A stretch of DNA of 64,000 nt, taken from the NCBI GenBank assembly GCA_016702305.1, contig JADJEH010000001.1:977264-1041263 (forward strand). Reading direction: 5' to 3'. A program made the translations under genes and the position numbers. The notes under the pieces were generated by a model. It was given only the letters and a program-made list of their open reading frames with translations, made no database searches and was not told the origin of the DNA. Each line of letters starts with the position of its first letter. The first letter of the stretch is position 1. This document shows, in pieces, positions 7,820 to 18,472 of the stretch. Origin of the DNA: a bacterium (GTDB lineage: Bacteria; Electryoneota; RPQS01).

Positions 7820-9361
7820 CTATTCCCACTCCACGGTTGCCGGAGGTTTCGTGCTAACGTCATAGGCGACACGGTTGATCCCGCGCACTTCATTGATGAT
7901 CCGTGACGACGCGCGGCCAAGCAGATCGTAAGGGAGGCGGGTGAAATCCGCGGTCATGAAGTCGTCGGTGTTCACGGCGCGCAATACACAGACATTCTCG
8001 TACGTGCGTTCGTCGCCCATTACGCCCACGGATTTGACCGGCAGGAGTACCGCGAAGGCCTGCCGTGTCTGGTCGTACCACTCCGCCGCACGCAACTCAT
8101 GCAGAAATATTGAGTCGGCATGACGCAAAATATCGCAGCGCTCGCGTGTCACTTCCCCGAGCACGCGCACAGCCAGCCCCGGACCCGGGAATGGATGCCG
8201 GTGCGTGATCGTGCGCGGCAAGCCGAGCAGTTCACCCAAGTGCCGGACTTCGTCTTTGAACAACTCCCGCAGTGGTTCAACGAGTTTCAAGTGCAGCGTG
8301 TCTGGAAGTCCGCCTACATTGTGATGTGACTTTATCGTCGCCGACGGACCTTTGACGGACACGCTTTCAATTACGTCAGGATAGAGAGTGCCCTGCGCGA
8401 GAAACGACACATCGCGGTGCCTGGCCGCCTCTTCCTGGAACACATCTATGAACAGTCGGCCAACTGCCTTACGCTTTTGCTCCGGTTCGGTTATGCCTTT
8501 TAGTCCCGCGTAAAACCGTTCCGACGCGTCTATCACCTCGAGTTCAAGATGGCCATGATCACGAAACGTCGTTTCAATCTGCTCGCGTTCACCCAAGCGG
8601 CCAAGACCTGTCTCGACGTAGAAACAGAGCACCTGACCGGGAATGCTGCGCTGCAATAGCATGGCGGTTACCGCAGAATCAAGTCCACCTGACAGCGCGC
8701 ACAGAACTTTTTGGGACCCCACGGTTTGCCGAATATCCGCCACCGCTTCGTCAATGAACGACTCCATGCTCCAGCCTCCGCTGCAGCCGCAAATCCCATA
8801 TGCGAAATTGCGCAATAGCGCCGCGCCGTCAGGGGTATGCGTTACCTCCGGATGAAACTGCACCCCAAAGAGCGGACGTTCAGCGTGACGCACGGCCGCG
8901 ACAAGCCCCGCCGTGCTTCTTCCCGACAGCTTAAGCGGTGCAACAACCTCTTCCAGGTGATCACCGTGACTCATCCACACCTGCATCGGCTGAGAAATCC
9001 CGCCGAGCATATCCGCGAAATCAGAGTACTCAACGTGCGCAGGTCCAAATTCACCCGATGTGCCCTTGACGACCGGCGTTCCAAACTGCCGGCCCATCAA
9101 CTGCATGCCATAGCATATTCCGAGCAGCGGTAAATCACAGTCGTACAACGATTCATCCGGAAACGGAGCGCCGGCCGCATGCACACTCGACGGCCCGCCG
9201 GAAAAGATGATACCGCGCGTTTCGCTGGTCAAAACGTCGTCCGGACGCGTGTTGTAAGGCAAAATCTCGCAGTACACGCCCTGCTCGCGCAGCCGCCGCG
9301 CGATGAGCTGGGTCGTCTGCCCGCCAAAGTCGAGAATCGCGATGCGTTCTGTGTGCTTCAT
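7820..9361 (-). CDS. guaA: GMP synthase (glutamine-hydrolysing)
   Basis: The enzyme converts XMP to GMP using glutamine and ATP. The N-terminal class I amidotransferase shows AILDFGGQTTQLIARRLRE and the nucleophile GICYGMQLMG. The ATP-pyrophosphatase domain shows LCALSGGLDSAVTAMLL, and the dimerisation domain ends in KPPATVEWE, the normal GuaA C-terminus. I place the start at the ATG at 9361, which makes a four-base overlap with the surE stop. A longer open frame begins 11 codons earlier, but those codons lie inside surE and are not conserved in character. Confidence 0.97.
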   Translation of the reverse strand: MKHTERIAILDFGGQTTQLIARRLREQGVYCEILPYNTRPDDVLTSETRGIIFSGGPSSVHAAGAPFPDESLYDCDLPLLGICYGMQLMGRQFGTPVVKGTSGEFGPAHVEYSDFADMLGGISQPMQVWMSHGDHLEEVVAPLKLSGRSTAGLVAAVRHAERPLFGVQFHPEVTHTPDGAALLRNFAYGICGCSGGWSMESFIDEAVADIRQTVGSQKVLCALSGGLDSAVTAMLLQRSIPGQVLCFYVETGLGRLGEREQIETTFRDHGHLELEVIDASERFYAGLKGITEPEQKRKAVGRLFIDVFQEEAARHRDVSFLAQGTLYPDVIESVSVKGPSATIKSHHNVGGLPDTLHLKLVEPLRELFKDEVRHLGELLGLPRTITHRHPFPGPGLAVRVLGEVTRERCDILRHADSIFLHELRAAEWYDQTRQAFAVLLPVKSVGVMGDERTYENVCVLRAVNTDDFMTADFTRLPYDLLGRASSRIINEVRGINRVAYDVSTKPPATVEWE

Positions 9362-10131
9362 GCAGTCGTTGGAGTATGCAGCGAATCCGCCCAAACGCTG
9401 ATTTCTGCGAGTGCGTTGTGATTCGTTAGATCGAAATGTATGGGAGTCACGGCGACGTAGCCCTCCATGATCGCGGTCCCGTCCGTCTCTGTCTCGTTCA
9501 GCGGCAGTTTATGACCGTCCATCCAATAGTAAACGCGACCGCGCGGATCATTCCGCTTCATGAATTTCTCCTTGAACCGCCCGCGACCCTGGCGCATGAC
9601 TTTGACTCCGCGAATGCGGTCTTCAGGCAATGCCGGCACGTTGATATTCAACAGAGTGTGATCCGGTAAACCCGAGTTCATAACTTGCACGGCCGAACGC
9701 CGGGCGATTGCCGCCGCTGGTCCAAAGTCATCGTGCGTAAAAGAGTCAAGCGAAATCGCGATCGCCGGGATACCGTTTATCGCCCCTTCCGTTGCCGCGG
9801 ACACCGTTCCTGAGTAGATGATCGAAATCCCCGTATTCTCACCTCGATTGATGCCCGACATCACCAGCGCCGGCTGTTCCGGCAGTAACTCAGAAATCGC
9901 GAGCTTTACGCAATCGGCCGGCGTGCCGTTCACCGCAAACGAGCGATACGCTCCGCCGACTACATAGTCGGACAGTCGAATTGGTTCCGCGATCGTGATG
10001 GAATGGCCGACCGCCGACTGCTCGCGATCCGGCGCCACGACCCACACTTGCGCCAAATCCGCCATTGCGCGCACCAATGCATGCAGGCCCGGCGAGAGAA
10101 TGCCATCGTCGTTCGAAATGAGTATTATCAC
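9358..10131 (-). CDS. surE: 5'/3'-nucleotidase SurE
   Basis: The gene encodes 257 residues. The N-terminal ILISNDDGILSPGL contains the metal-binding Asp pair, and SGINRGENTGISIIYSGTVSAATEGAINGIPAIAISL is the conserved core of the family. The enzyme removes phosphate from nucleoside monophosphates. The start is a GTG at 10131 that overlaps the TGA of accD. It is translationally coupled to accD upstream and guaA downstream. Confidence 0.96.
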   Translation of the reverse strand: MIILISNDDGILSPGLHALVRAMADLAQVWVVAPDREQSAVGHSITIAEPIRLSDYVVGGAYRSFAVNGTPADCVKLAISELLPEQPALVMSGINRGENTGISIIYSGTVSAATEGAINGIPAIAISLDSFTHDDFGPAAAIARRSAVQVMNSGLPDHTLLNINVPALPEDRIRGVKVMRQGRGRFKEKFMKRNDPRGRVYYWMDGHKLPLNETETDGTAIMEGYVAVTPIHFDLTNHNALAEISVWADSLHTPTTA

Positions 10132-10991
10132 GCGTGTGTCGTCTGCGCAGACATAAATGTCTTCAAGAAAAATGCGATCGTCGGTTTTAGGTCCGTCCGT
10201 CTGACGATACCGTCCAGAAATCCCTTCTCCAAGAGGAATTCACTCCGCTGGAATCCCGGTGGCAAATCCTGGCCAATCGTCTGTTTGATCACCCGCGGCC
10301 CCGCAAAGCCGATCAATGCACCCGGTTCCGCAATATTCACATCTCCAAGCATCGAAAAGCTGGCCGTTGTCCCACCGGTCGTCGGATTGGTGATCACCGA
10401 GATATAGGGCAGCCCCGCTTCGTCAACCTGTGTCAGCTTCACGCTGGTTTTGGCCATCTGCATCAGCGACACCATACCCTCCTGCATGCGCATGCCGCCT
10501 GACCTCGATACCAAAATGAGCGCACGGCGGTCCGCGATCGCCCGGTCAACCGCGCGCGAGATCTTCTCGCCCACCACACTGCCGACGCTCCCGCCCATGA
10601 AAGAGAATTCCATGATCCCCAGTTCCGCACCATAGCCTCCCACGAGGCAGGACCCGGTCGTGATCGCGTCGTTCTTGCCTGTGCTTTTGATTGAGGACAC
10701 GACCCGCTCGCTGTATTTCTTCGAGTCCTTAAACGACAGTGGATCAAGTGGTCGCAGCGAATGATCGTATTCCTTCCATGTACCCTCGTCGGCCAACATG
10801 TCAATATATGACTCAGCGGGCATCGCAAAATGAAATGAACATTTCGGGCACACGAGCTGCAGCTTTTCGAGTTCCTTCTTGAACACGATTTCGCCGCAAT
10901 TCTCGCACTTTACCCACAGCGTATCCTGGGTCGTTTTCTTCTGCTCAGGTTGAATCGGATTGCGCTCGCGGCGCAGCCACTCAAGTGCCAT
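10128..10991 (-). CDS. accD: acetyl-CoA carboxylase, carboxyltransferase beta subunit
   Basis: The gene encodes 287 residues from the ATG at 10991 (MALEWLRRERNPIQ). An N-terminal four-Cys zinc ribbon (VKCENCGEI ... LVCPKCSFH) precedes the crotonase-fold carboxyltransferase domain (LILVSRSGGMRMQEGMVSLMQMAKT; NPTTGGTTASFSMLGDVNIAEPGALIGFAG). It transfers carboxyl from biotin to acetyl-CoA in the first step of fatty-acid synthesis. The open frame extends another 39 codons upstream inside rimI, but that stretch is not AccD-like. The gene overlaps rimI by 11 bases and surE by 4. accA is not in the window. Confidence 0.97.
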   Translation of the reverse strand: MALEWLRRERNPIQPEQKKTTQDTLWVKCENCGEIVFKKELEKLQLVCPKCSFHFAMPAESYIDMLADEGTWKEYDHSLRPLDPLSFKDSKKYSERVVSSIKSTGKNDAITTGSCLVGGYGAELGIMEFSFMGGSVGSVVGEKISRAVDRAIADRRALILVSRSGGMRMQEGMVSLMQMAKTSVKLTQVDEAGLPYISVITNPTTGGTTASFSMLGDVNIAEPGALIGFAGPRVIKQTIGQDLPPGFQRSEFLLEKGFLDGIVRRTDLKPTIAFFLKTFMSAQTTHA

Positions 10992-11472
10992 CGCTCTCTC
11001 CTTCCGCCTCGTCAGGGCGCTCACTGCGGCGTACGCGCCGGTGCATGACCAACGCGTTCTCGCCGTCCTGATAGTAACTCTTGCGAATTCCCAGTTCCGC
11101 GAATCCATAACGGGAATACAGCGCGCGGGCCGCCTCGTTTGACTCGCGGACTTCTAAAAAAACATCCTTCATCTTGCGCTGCACGGCGCGCTCAAACAAA
11201 AAATCAAGCAAGTAGGATCCGACCCCCGCACGCCGCGCGGATTTGTCCACGGCGACATTGAGGATGTGAATCTCATCCAGCACCCATTGCGTCACAATGT
11301 ATCCCGCCACGCGCCCGTCCGCCAGCGCAACCCAACTGGTACGATATAGCACGATAAAATTACGGAATGCGTTCAACGACCATGGGTCGGCGAAGGAATC
11401 TTGCTCGATGCGCAGCACGTCGTGCAGATGGTCGGCGGTCAATTCCGCCGTGGTGAGGTCAATTGCGCTCAA
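10981..11472 (-). CDS. rimI: ribosomal protein S18-alanine N-acetyltransferase (RimI)
   Basis: This is a 163-residue GNAT-fold protein. It shows VLRIEQDSFADPWSLNAFRNF, typical of RimI, then VAVDKSARRAGVGSYLLDFLFERA (the acetyl-CoA-binding RxxGxG loop) and FLEVRESNEAARALYSRYGFAELGIRKSYY. RimI acetylates the N-terminus of ribosomal protein bS18. The specific assignment rests on the EV-x-SN-x-A-ALY-x-GF and RxxYY signatures. The gene overlaps folP at its start and accD at its end. Confidence 0.88.
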   Translation of the reverse strand: MSAIDLTTAELTADHLHDVLRIEQDSFADPWSLNAFRNFIVLYRTSWVALADGRVAGYIVTQWVLDEIHILNVAVDKSARRAGVGSYLLDFLFERAVQRKMKDVFLEVRESNEAARALYSRYGFAELGIRKSYYQDGENALVMHRRVRRSERPDEAEGESDGT

Positions 11473-12325
11473 TATCTAACTCGCGGTACCGGTCGCACAT
11501 ATCCGTAACTTGCCGCATCTCAGCAACATCATGCACTCGAAGCACATCGCCGCCGTACAATGCCGCGATGGCCACGACTGCCGCCGTCGAAAACTGGCGC
11601 TGCGCCGCCGGAAGACCCGAAAACTCACCCGTGAACGCCTTGCGTGAAGGTCCAAGCAACACTCCCGCGCAATCGCCGCGAAAATCGGCGGCGCGGCGTA
11701 TCAAACTGTAGTTCTGATCAAATGACTTTCCAAATCCCAGTCCGGGATCTACCATGACATGATCGGGCTGCAGTCCCGCAAGCATGGCGATCTCGACCGA
11801 CAAGAGTAAATCAGATCTCACGTCACTAATCAGGTCCGCGTATTCCGTGTTGCGCTGCATCGTCGCCGGATCACCGCGCATGTGCATGACCACGAGACCC
11901 GCTCCGTATTCCACACAGTAGTCCGCGATTGCTGCGTCCGACCGCAATCCGGCAACGTCATTGATGATGTCGGCGCCAGCTTTGAGGCATTCGCGCGCCA
12001 CCACCGCAGATCGTGTGTCAATCGAAATGGGAATTTCTGTGCGGCCGCGGAGTTCCCGCAGCACCGGCAGCAAGCGCTCAAGCTGTTCGCCATCTTCCAC
12101 GCCCTGACTCCCCGGCCGTGTGGACTCCGCGCCCAAATCAATAATATCGGCGGACTCTGCAATGAGTCTCATAGCGTGCTCAACTGCTCGATCCCGAGTA
12201 GCAAACTGCCCGCCGTCCGAAAATGAGTCCGGTGTTATGTTGACGATCCCCATCAGCCTGGTGCGTAATCCAAAGACAAGCACGCCGCGCCGATGGCGAA
12301 AGGTCCTCAATTTAAGACTTGCCAT
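11459..12325 (-). CDS. folP: dihydropteroate synthase
   Basis: The gene encodes 288 residues. MGIVNITPDSFSDGG and DLGAESTRPGSQ are the two pterin/phosphate signature motifs, and PISIDTRSAVVA, IINDVAG and VMVDPGLGFGKSFDQN follow in order along the TIM barrel. The enzyme joins 6-hydroxymethyl-dihydropterin diphosphate with para-aminobenzoate in folate synthesis. It follows folE with a 14-base overlap, so two folate steps are translationally coupled here. folB and folK are not seen nearby. Confidence 0.97.
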   Translation of the reverse strand: MASLKLRTFRHRRGVLVFGLRTRLMGIVNITPDSFSDGGQFATRDRAVEHAMRLIAESADIIDLGAESTRPGSQGVEDGEQLERLLPVLRELRGRTEIPISIDTRSAVVARECLKAGADIINDVAGLRSDAAIADYCVEYGAGLVVMHMRGDPATMQRNTEYADLISDVRSDLLLSVEIAMLAGLQPDHVMVDPGLGFGKSFDQNYSLIRRAADFRGDCAGVLLGPSRKAFTGEFSGLPAAQRQFSTAAVVAIAALYGGDVLRVHDVAEMRQVTDMCDRYRELDIERN

Positions 12326-12875
12326 CCATCAGCAGCAAAGCTTCCATCCGGGTCGCCTGTTTCGAGAGCGCGCCGCGTACCGCCGACGTCACCGTCCAGC
12401 TTCCGTGCACACGCTCTCCACGCATCATCAAACACAAATGCTGCGCCCGGATCACGACAAAGGCCCCCATTGGCTTCAGCTTATCCATAAGCGTGTCAGC
12501 GATGGCCGTCGTCATGCTTTCCTGTAGCTGGGGCCGCTGCGCCAAGACACGTACCACGCGCGCCAACGCCGAGAAGCCTGTCACCTGAGATTCACTTGGA
12601 ATATATGCAATGGAAACAAATCCCCAGAACGGCAGCAAATGATGTTCACACATGGAGTAAAACGGAATGTCCCGGTGAATGATCATTTCAGTCGCGTTGT
12701 CGGCAGGATAAAGCGAAAGCTTGTCCGCCGGATCCGCGCCGATTCCGGAAAAAATCTCCTCGTACATTTCAGCCACGCGCTCCGGAGTACCAAGCAACCC
12801 GCCGCGCGCCGGATTCTCGCCGACCGCCTGCAGAATCTCGCGGACTGCGGCCTCAATTCTGGGTTTGTCCACCAC
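12312..12875 (-). CDS. folE: GTP cyclohydrolase I
   Basis: The enzyme converts GTP to dihydroneopterin triphosphate, the entry step of folate synthesis. The zinc site is visible as SMCEHHLLPFWG and the later Cys in RAQHLCLMMRG, and GFSALARVVRVLAQRPQLQE is typical of the family. The open frame reaches an ATG at 12932, but the first 20 residues (SLRRGKRKSLCSKWKRR) look foreign and overlap the previous gene by 80 bases. GTG codons at 12875 and 12872, just before VDKPRIEAAVREIL, give a normal start, and I use the first. Confidence 0.95.
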   Translation of the reverse strand: MVDKPRIEAAVREILQAVGENPARGGLLGTPERVAEMYEEIFSGIGADPADKLSLYPADNATEMIIHRDIPFYSMCEHHLLPFWGFVSIAYIPSESQVTGFSALARVVRVLAQRPQLQESMTTAIADTLMDKLKPMGAFVVIRAQHLCLMMRGERVHGSWTVTSAVRGALSKQATRMEALLLMDGKS

Positions 12876-13472
12876 GACGCGTCTCTTCCATTTTGAACAC
12901 AACGACTTCCTCTTCCCCCGCCTCAAGCTCAATACTCCGGGCCGGATCGCCGACGATCCCGTAACCCGTTTTCACGACCGAGATCACATGAATACCCGGC
13001 GTGAGATCCTTCAGCACATGGTCCGTGCGAAACTCCGTTGGTTGCCCATTCAGAAGAATCGTCGCCCCCTCTACGTTTGCCACAACCTGAATGCTCCCGT
13101 GCCGCGCCCGGAGCGCGTAGAGCATCAACGCCAACCCTATGAACGCCGCAACTGCGATGATCACGATATTCGTGCGCACGGTGCGCTGACCTTCTTCGAG
13201 TTCTTCAACGTCCACGGGAATCTGCCGCTGACGATCGGCCACCTCTTCGGCCGTCAGCCATTCAACTTCGTCATCTTCATTGACGAACCGCTGGTAGTTC
13301 CCGCGCGCTGCGTAGTAACGCTCGATTTCGTCGTCAATGATGCGCTGACGCTCGAGGGCGTCAATAGTCGTCAGCTTGACTTCAACCGACTTCTCGCGTC
13401 CGCGCAGCTCTTCCCGCGCCTCAAGCTCCTTGCGGATCAGATCCCGAAGCCGTTGTTCTTCCGTATGATCCA

Positions 13473-13473
<1 letters not shown>
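12853..13473 (-). CDS. membrane protein with C-terminal PEGA-like domain
   Basis: The gene encodes 206 residues. The first 95 are highly charged and helical (RLRDLIRKELEAREELRGREKSVEVK), probably a cytoplasmic coiled coil. One membrane segment follows at about 102-122 (VIIAVAAFIGLALMLYAL). The outside part reads GSIQVVANVEGATILLNGQPTEFRTDHVLKDLTPGIHVISVVKTGY, a PEGA-type surface repeat. Its function is unknown. It starts one base after the last base of ftsH and overlaps folE, so it is made with the FtsH protease. It may be an FtsH partner or simply share the operon. Confidence 0.72.
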
Positions 13474-15352
<1,879 letters not shown>

Positions 15353-15356
<4 letters not shown>

Positions 15357-15919
15357 AATGTTGACTCATCGTCCAAAATGTATAAATCCGTCAGGTTGCG
15401 ACCCTCGCCGGCATAGTCCAATCCGTAGCCAATCACAAACTCATCCGGCAAATCCAGTGAGATGAAATCTACTTCCACACCTGAACGAACAGACTTGGGT
15501 TTCCGAAAGCAAGCCGCCATCCGTAAACTCGCCGGATGCCGAACCATCAAGTAATCCCGCAAAAAATCCCATGAGTTGCCCGTGTCGACAATATCATCGA
15601 GTAGAATAACGTCGCGCCCGCGAATATCGCAATCGATGTCTTTGATGAGCTGAATCCGGCCCGACTCCATCCCACCCCGGTACGACGAGAGTTTGATAAA
15701 ATCCACCGTGCACGTAAGATTCACGTTGCGGACAATATCCGAAAGAAACATGAAGCAACCAGTCAACACACCCACGAACACCGGTTCACGCCCCGCGTAT
15801 TCCCGCTCGATTCGAGCGGCCGTTTCCTTGACCGCGCGCATGATATCCGCCTCTGACAAATATCTACGGAATCGGCGCGGCGGGTTTCCTAAGATTACCG
15901 TTTCATGCGAGTTGCTCAT
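15353..15919 (-). CDS. hpt: hypoxanthine phosphoribosyltransferase
   Basis: The gene encodes 188 residues. The PRPP-binding loop reads VILLDDIVDTGNSWDFL, and the upstream FVGVLTGCFMFLSDIVRN and DFIKLSSYRGG are typical of the bacterial hypoxanthine-guanine enzymes. It salvages hypoxanthine and guanine to IMP and GMP. The order tilS-hpt-ftsH is widely conserved in bacteria and supports the identity. It overlaps tilS by 17 bases. Confidence 0.96.
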
Positions 15920-17225
15920 GCTGCGTGCTTCTCGATCTCCACTTGAGGTGCGTTGTTCCGGCTCCCGTGCGTGGCTGCGCGCATTCGCTGACGCCTAAGC
16001 CCGGCACCGCCACGATTCTATTCTCAATACATACGACCGGCCACTCCCCCCGTACCGCCGGATGAATGCGAGCATCCGCCAACCAGTCTGCGATCTTCCG
16101 CAACCGCCGTTTACGCGGACGAAAGCGCTCACCGGGACGCCACGGTCGCACATACATCTTGTCGGACTCGTGCTTCGCGACGGCTAAAACCCCGCCGATA
16201 TACTCTCCAAATGCCGATGGCGTGACAATCTCCACCACGCCTTGGCCCGGGTCATCGGCGATTGCTTTCATGCGTTCAAGCCAAACATGCTCACCGGCCC
16301 GCCGCAACGTGATGTGACTCGGCAGAGTCAATCTACTCTCCCGGTCCCCCCCGGCGAGAAACTGCATTACCTGTCGCCGCAGCTTGGCCGACCACCGATC
16401 AGCAGGCCGTTCAGCCAGCCGTTTCCAACGCAATTCCCCACAGATAAACTCTAAATCTTCAAGATACAAGTTTTTCGGAAGAATCTCAAGGCATCCTGAC
16501 CGCTCAATACAGAAGCTCAAGTCATTACTGATGCTACACTTAACCAGACGCTCAGTAAGCTGAACAACGTCTCGCACATTTTGCCCGTGCTGGGTCAGCG
16601 AGATTGCCAGGAGACCGGCCACTCCCTCACCCGAGGCGAGCCGCGCTCGGGCCTGAACCCGGGGGAACCTGAAATCACGGTTCATTGGGTCCGTATCGGT
16701 CCACTCGTCCGCTCGCAGGAACTTCCGCAATTCCGCTCGTCGGACGGCTAAGAAGGGGCGCAGGATCGTTCCGCGCAACGCCGGAATACCTGTACACTCG
16801 TACCACGACGAGTTGTTCCGCAAACGCATCGCGACCGTCTCGGCATCGTCATCCTGACTATGGGCAGTCACGACAAATGCACAGCCGGTTTGCATCCGCA
16901 GCTCGTCCAGCACGCTGTAACGCAGACGCCGCGCACACGCCTCAAGGCTCTCGGCCCGCCGCGCAAGCTCACCTGCCACGTCCACTGGTCTGGATACAAA
17001 CAAAATGTCCAGCGCTTGAGCCGCACGCTGGACTTTGTATTCAACTTCGGCGGCGTCAGTTCGTAAACCGTGATTGACATGCACCACAACCAAGCGGCCG
17101 CGCCACTGAACCTGTCCCGCGAACCAGTTCAGCATCGCCAGTGAGTCGCCGCCGCCTGAAACCGCCAGCAACAGACGCTCGTCCGCCCCGACCGCCGCCA
17201 GACTCTGCGTCACGCTGCTATGCAC
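15903..17225 (-). CDS. tilS: tRNA(Ile)-lysidine synthase
   Basis: The gene encodes 440 residues. The N-terminal PP-loop LLLAVSGGGDSLAMLNWFAG binds ATP, and VVHVNHGLRTDAAEVEYKVQRAA and VTAHSQDDDAETVAMRLRNNSS follow as in TilS. The C-terminal region has RPWRPGERFRPRKRRLRKIADWLADARI, the tRNA-binding TilS C domain. The enzyme turns C34 of tRNA-Ile(CAU) into lysidine so that it reads AUA. It is the only gene able to do so in the window. Start and stop overlap the neighbours, in the conserved tilS-hpt-ftsH order. Confidence 0.95.
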   Translation of the reverse strand: MHSSVTQSLAAVGADERLLLAVSGGGDSLAMLNWFAGQVQWRGRLVVVHVNHGLRTDAAEVEYKVQRAAQALDILFVSRPVDVAGELARRAESLEACARRLRYSVLDELRMQTGCAFVVTAHSQDDDAETVAMRLRNNSSWYECTGIPALRGTILRPFLAVRRAELRKFLRADEWTDTDPMNRDFRFPRVQARARLASGEGVAGLLAISLTQHGQNVRDVVQLTERLVKCSISNDLSFCIERSGCLEILPKNLYLEDLEFICGELRWKRLAERPADRWSAKLRRQVMQFLAGGDRESRLTLPSHITLRRAGEHVWLERMKAIADDPGQGVVEIVTPSAFGEYIGGVLAVAKHESDKMYVRPWRPGERFRPRKRRLRKIADWLADARIHPAVRGEWPVVCIENRIVAVPGLGVSECAQPRTGAGTTHLKWRSRSTQHEQLA

Positions 17226-18075
17226 TCGGCTTCACCGCGCGAAAGATGAGCGACCCGGAAAATCCCAAGCGCACGCGGTCCGGCACCGTTCGTCCCTTGT
17301 AGCCGTAGGCCAGCTTCCACAGCAGCATCCCGAATTTGTACCGCAACCTGCGCCAAGGCCGAGTGAGCTTACTAATGAACTTCACGTTGTTCCAAACCCA
17401 GAAGCGGCCATTGAGCGACTCGACGTACGACCAGCCCGGATGAATCTCAAGCCCCTCAAAACCCGCCCGTGTAAAAACCTCGGTTAGACCCAGATGGCTC
17501 ATGTGAAAATAGGAATTCGCATGATACGCTTCCAGAAACGCCGCCGAGCCGATCAACGCTCCACCCGGCTTCAGCACACGAAAAATCTCGCGCGCCGCCT
17601 GAAACGGATTGTAAAGATGCTCAAACACCGCCGTGGACACAACGATGTCAAACTGTCCATCCGCAAACGGAAGCTCGTGACCGTCACACACAACATCCGT
17701 ATAGGGGCCAGGATAGATATCAAAACACACGAGGTCATACCCCGCGTGCTCGAGCCAACTCCGGTCACCACCGTCGCCGCTGCCAAAACTCAAGACCGTT
17801 TTGCCGTCGGTCTTGTCAAGCAGTTGCCGCAACGCTCCGGTCGCCCAGTGGCTATTGGCCACTTGCAAGTCAAGCGCCGCCTCGCGCACATGATAACCGA
17901 GAATCTCCGGCACGTCCAGCGGAGAGCGATCGCTCACGAATACCGGCGTCCCCGTCGCCGAATGCTCCGGGTAGCCTTTCCCACACGCGCTGCACTCACG
18001 GTTGGCCCCCAGAGCACCACCGCACTGTACGCAAATATACGCTAACCGCTTGGCCAGAGGAGTCGTACTGCTCAT
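17218..18075 (-). CDS. zinc-ribbon SAM-dependent methyltransferase of unknown substrate
   Basis: The gene encodes 285 residues. The N-terminus has a four-Cys ribbon (YICVQCGGALGANRECSACGKGYP). A class I Rossmann methyltransferase follows, with VLSFGSGDGGDRSWLEHAGYDLVCFDIYPG (SAM loop), FDIVVSTAVFEHLYNPFQAAREIFRVLKPGG and the post-core strands. The ribbon plus a type 11 methyltransferase fits the rRNA- or natural-product-type enzymes, but the substrate is not evident. I prefer the ATG at 18075; another ATG at 18105 is possible and would start right after the tRNA terminator. Confidence 0.8.
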   Translation of the reverse strand: MSSTTPLAKRLAYICVQCGGALGANRECSACGKGYPEHSATGTPVFVSDRSPLDVPEILGYHVREAALDLQVANSHWATGALRQLLDKTDGKTVLSFGSGDGGDRSWLEHAGYDLVCFDIYPGPYTDVVCDGHELPFADGQFDIVVSTAVFEHLYNPFQAAREIFRVLKPGGALIGSAAFLEAYHANSYFHMSHLGLTEVFTRAGFEGLEIHPGWSYVESLNGRFWVWNNVKFISKLTRPWRRLRYKFGMLLWKLAYGYKGRTVPDRVRLGFSGSLIFRAVKPSA

Positions 18076-18116
18076 GTCGTCTCGTGCTTGATTCAGAAAT
18101 TCCATTCCAAAATAAA

Positions 18117-18147
18117 CATAGCCGCCGGATTGGTCCCGGCGGCTATG
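18117..18147 (-). terminator. terminator of the tRNA-Met unit
   Basis: A 12-bp perfect stem (CATAGCCGCCGG / CCGGCGGCTATG) with a short loop is followed on the minus strand by TTTATTTT. It lies 12 bases after the tRNA 3' end and just before the methyltransferase start. Confidence 0.8.
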
Positions 18148-18159
18148 CTCGAAAACGTG

Positions 18160-18233
18160 TAGCGGAGGAGGGACTTGAACCCCCGACACCAGGATTATGA
18201 TTCCCGTGCTCTAACCAACTGAGCTACTCCGCC
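18160..18233 (-). tRNA. tRNA-Met (anticodon CAU), probably elongator
   Basis: The cloverleaf is complete: acceptor GGCGGAG, T8 A9, D stem GCTC/GAGC, anticodon stem CGGGA/TCCTG around a loop with CAT, and T arm with TTCAAGT. The 3' terminal CCA is not encoded. It lacks the three stacked G-C pairs of the initiator anticodon stem. The acceptor resembles elongator Met tRNAs, but a lysidine-modified tRNA-Ile(CAU) cannot be excluded, and tilS lies just downstream. The first acceptor pair reads as G1-U72. Confidence 0.9.
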
Positions 18234-18271
18234 CCATTCACGGCCGCCTGCGGCGAACCGTCAGAACAACA

Positions 18272-18300
18272 AATTTACAACCACTTGGGCTATTTGTCAA
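18272..18300 (-). promoter_or_regulatory. sigma70-type promoter of tRNA-Met
   Basis: On the minus strand TTGACA (300-295) is separated by 17 bases from TAAATT (277-272), and the tRNA begins 38 bases further on. The rest of the gap up to the epimerase start at 18473 shows no other clear element. Confidence 0.78.
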
Positions 18301-18472
18301 GTTCCCACTCGGAGCAAGCCAAAGTCGGCCGATAACACCTAAACCATTCCTAAGCAATTACTTATGATACACCACCCGAAGAGCCGTGCCCGACTTGCAC
18401 TCAATGCTGAAAACCCCCTATCTTGAGCTGGCCTCGCTCTTGCACGGAGATTCGGTCTAAACCCCACTTTCG

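Noticed and set aside
18160..18233. Initiator tRNA-Met
   Set aside because: The anticodon stem lacks the three G-C pairs and the acceptor pairs at its end, if only by G-U.
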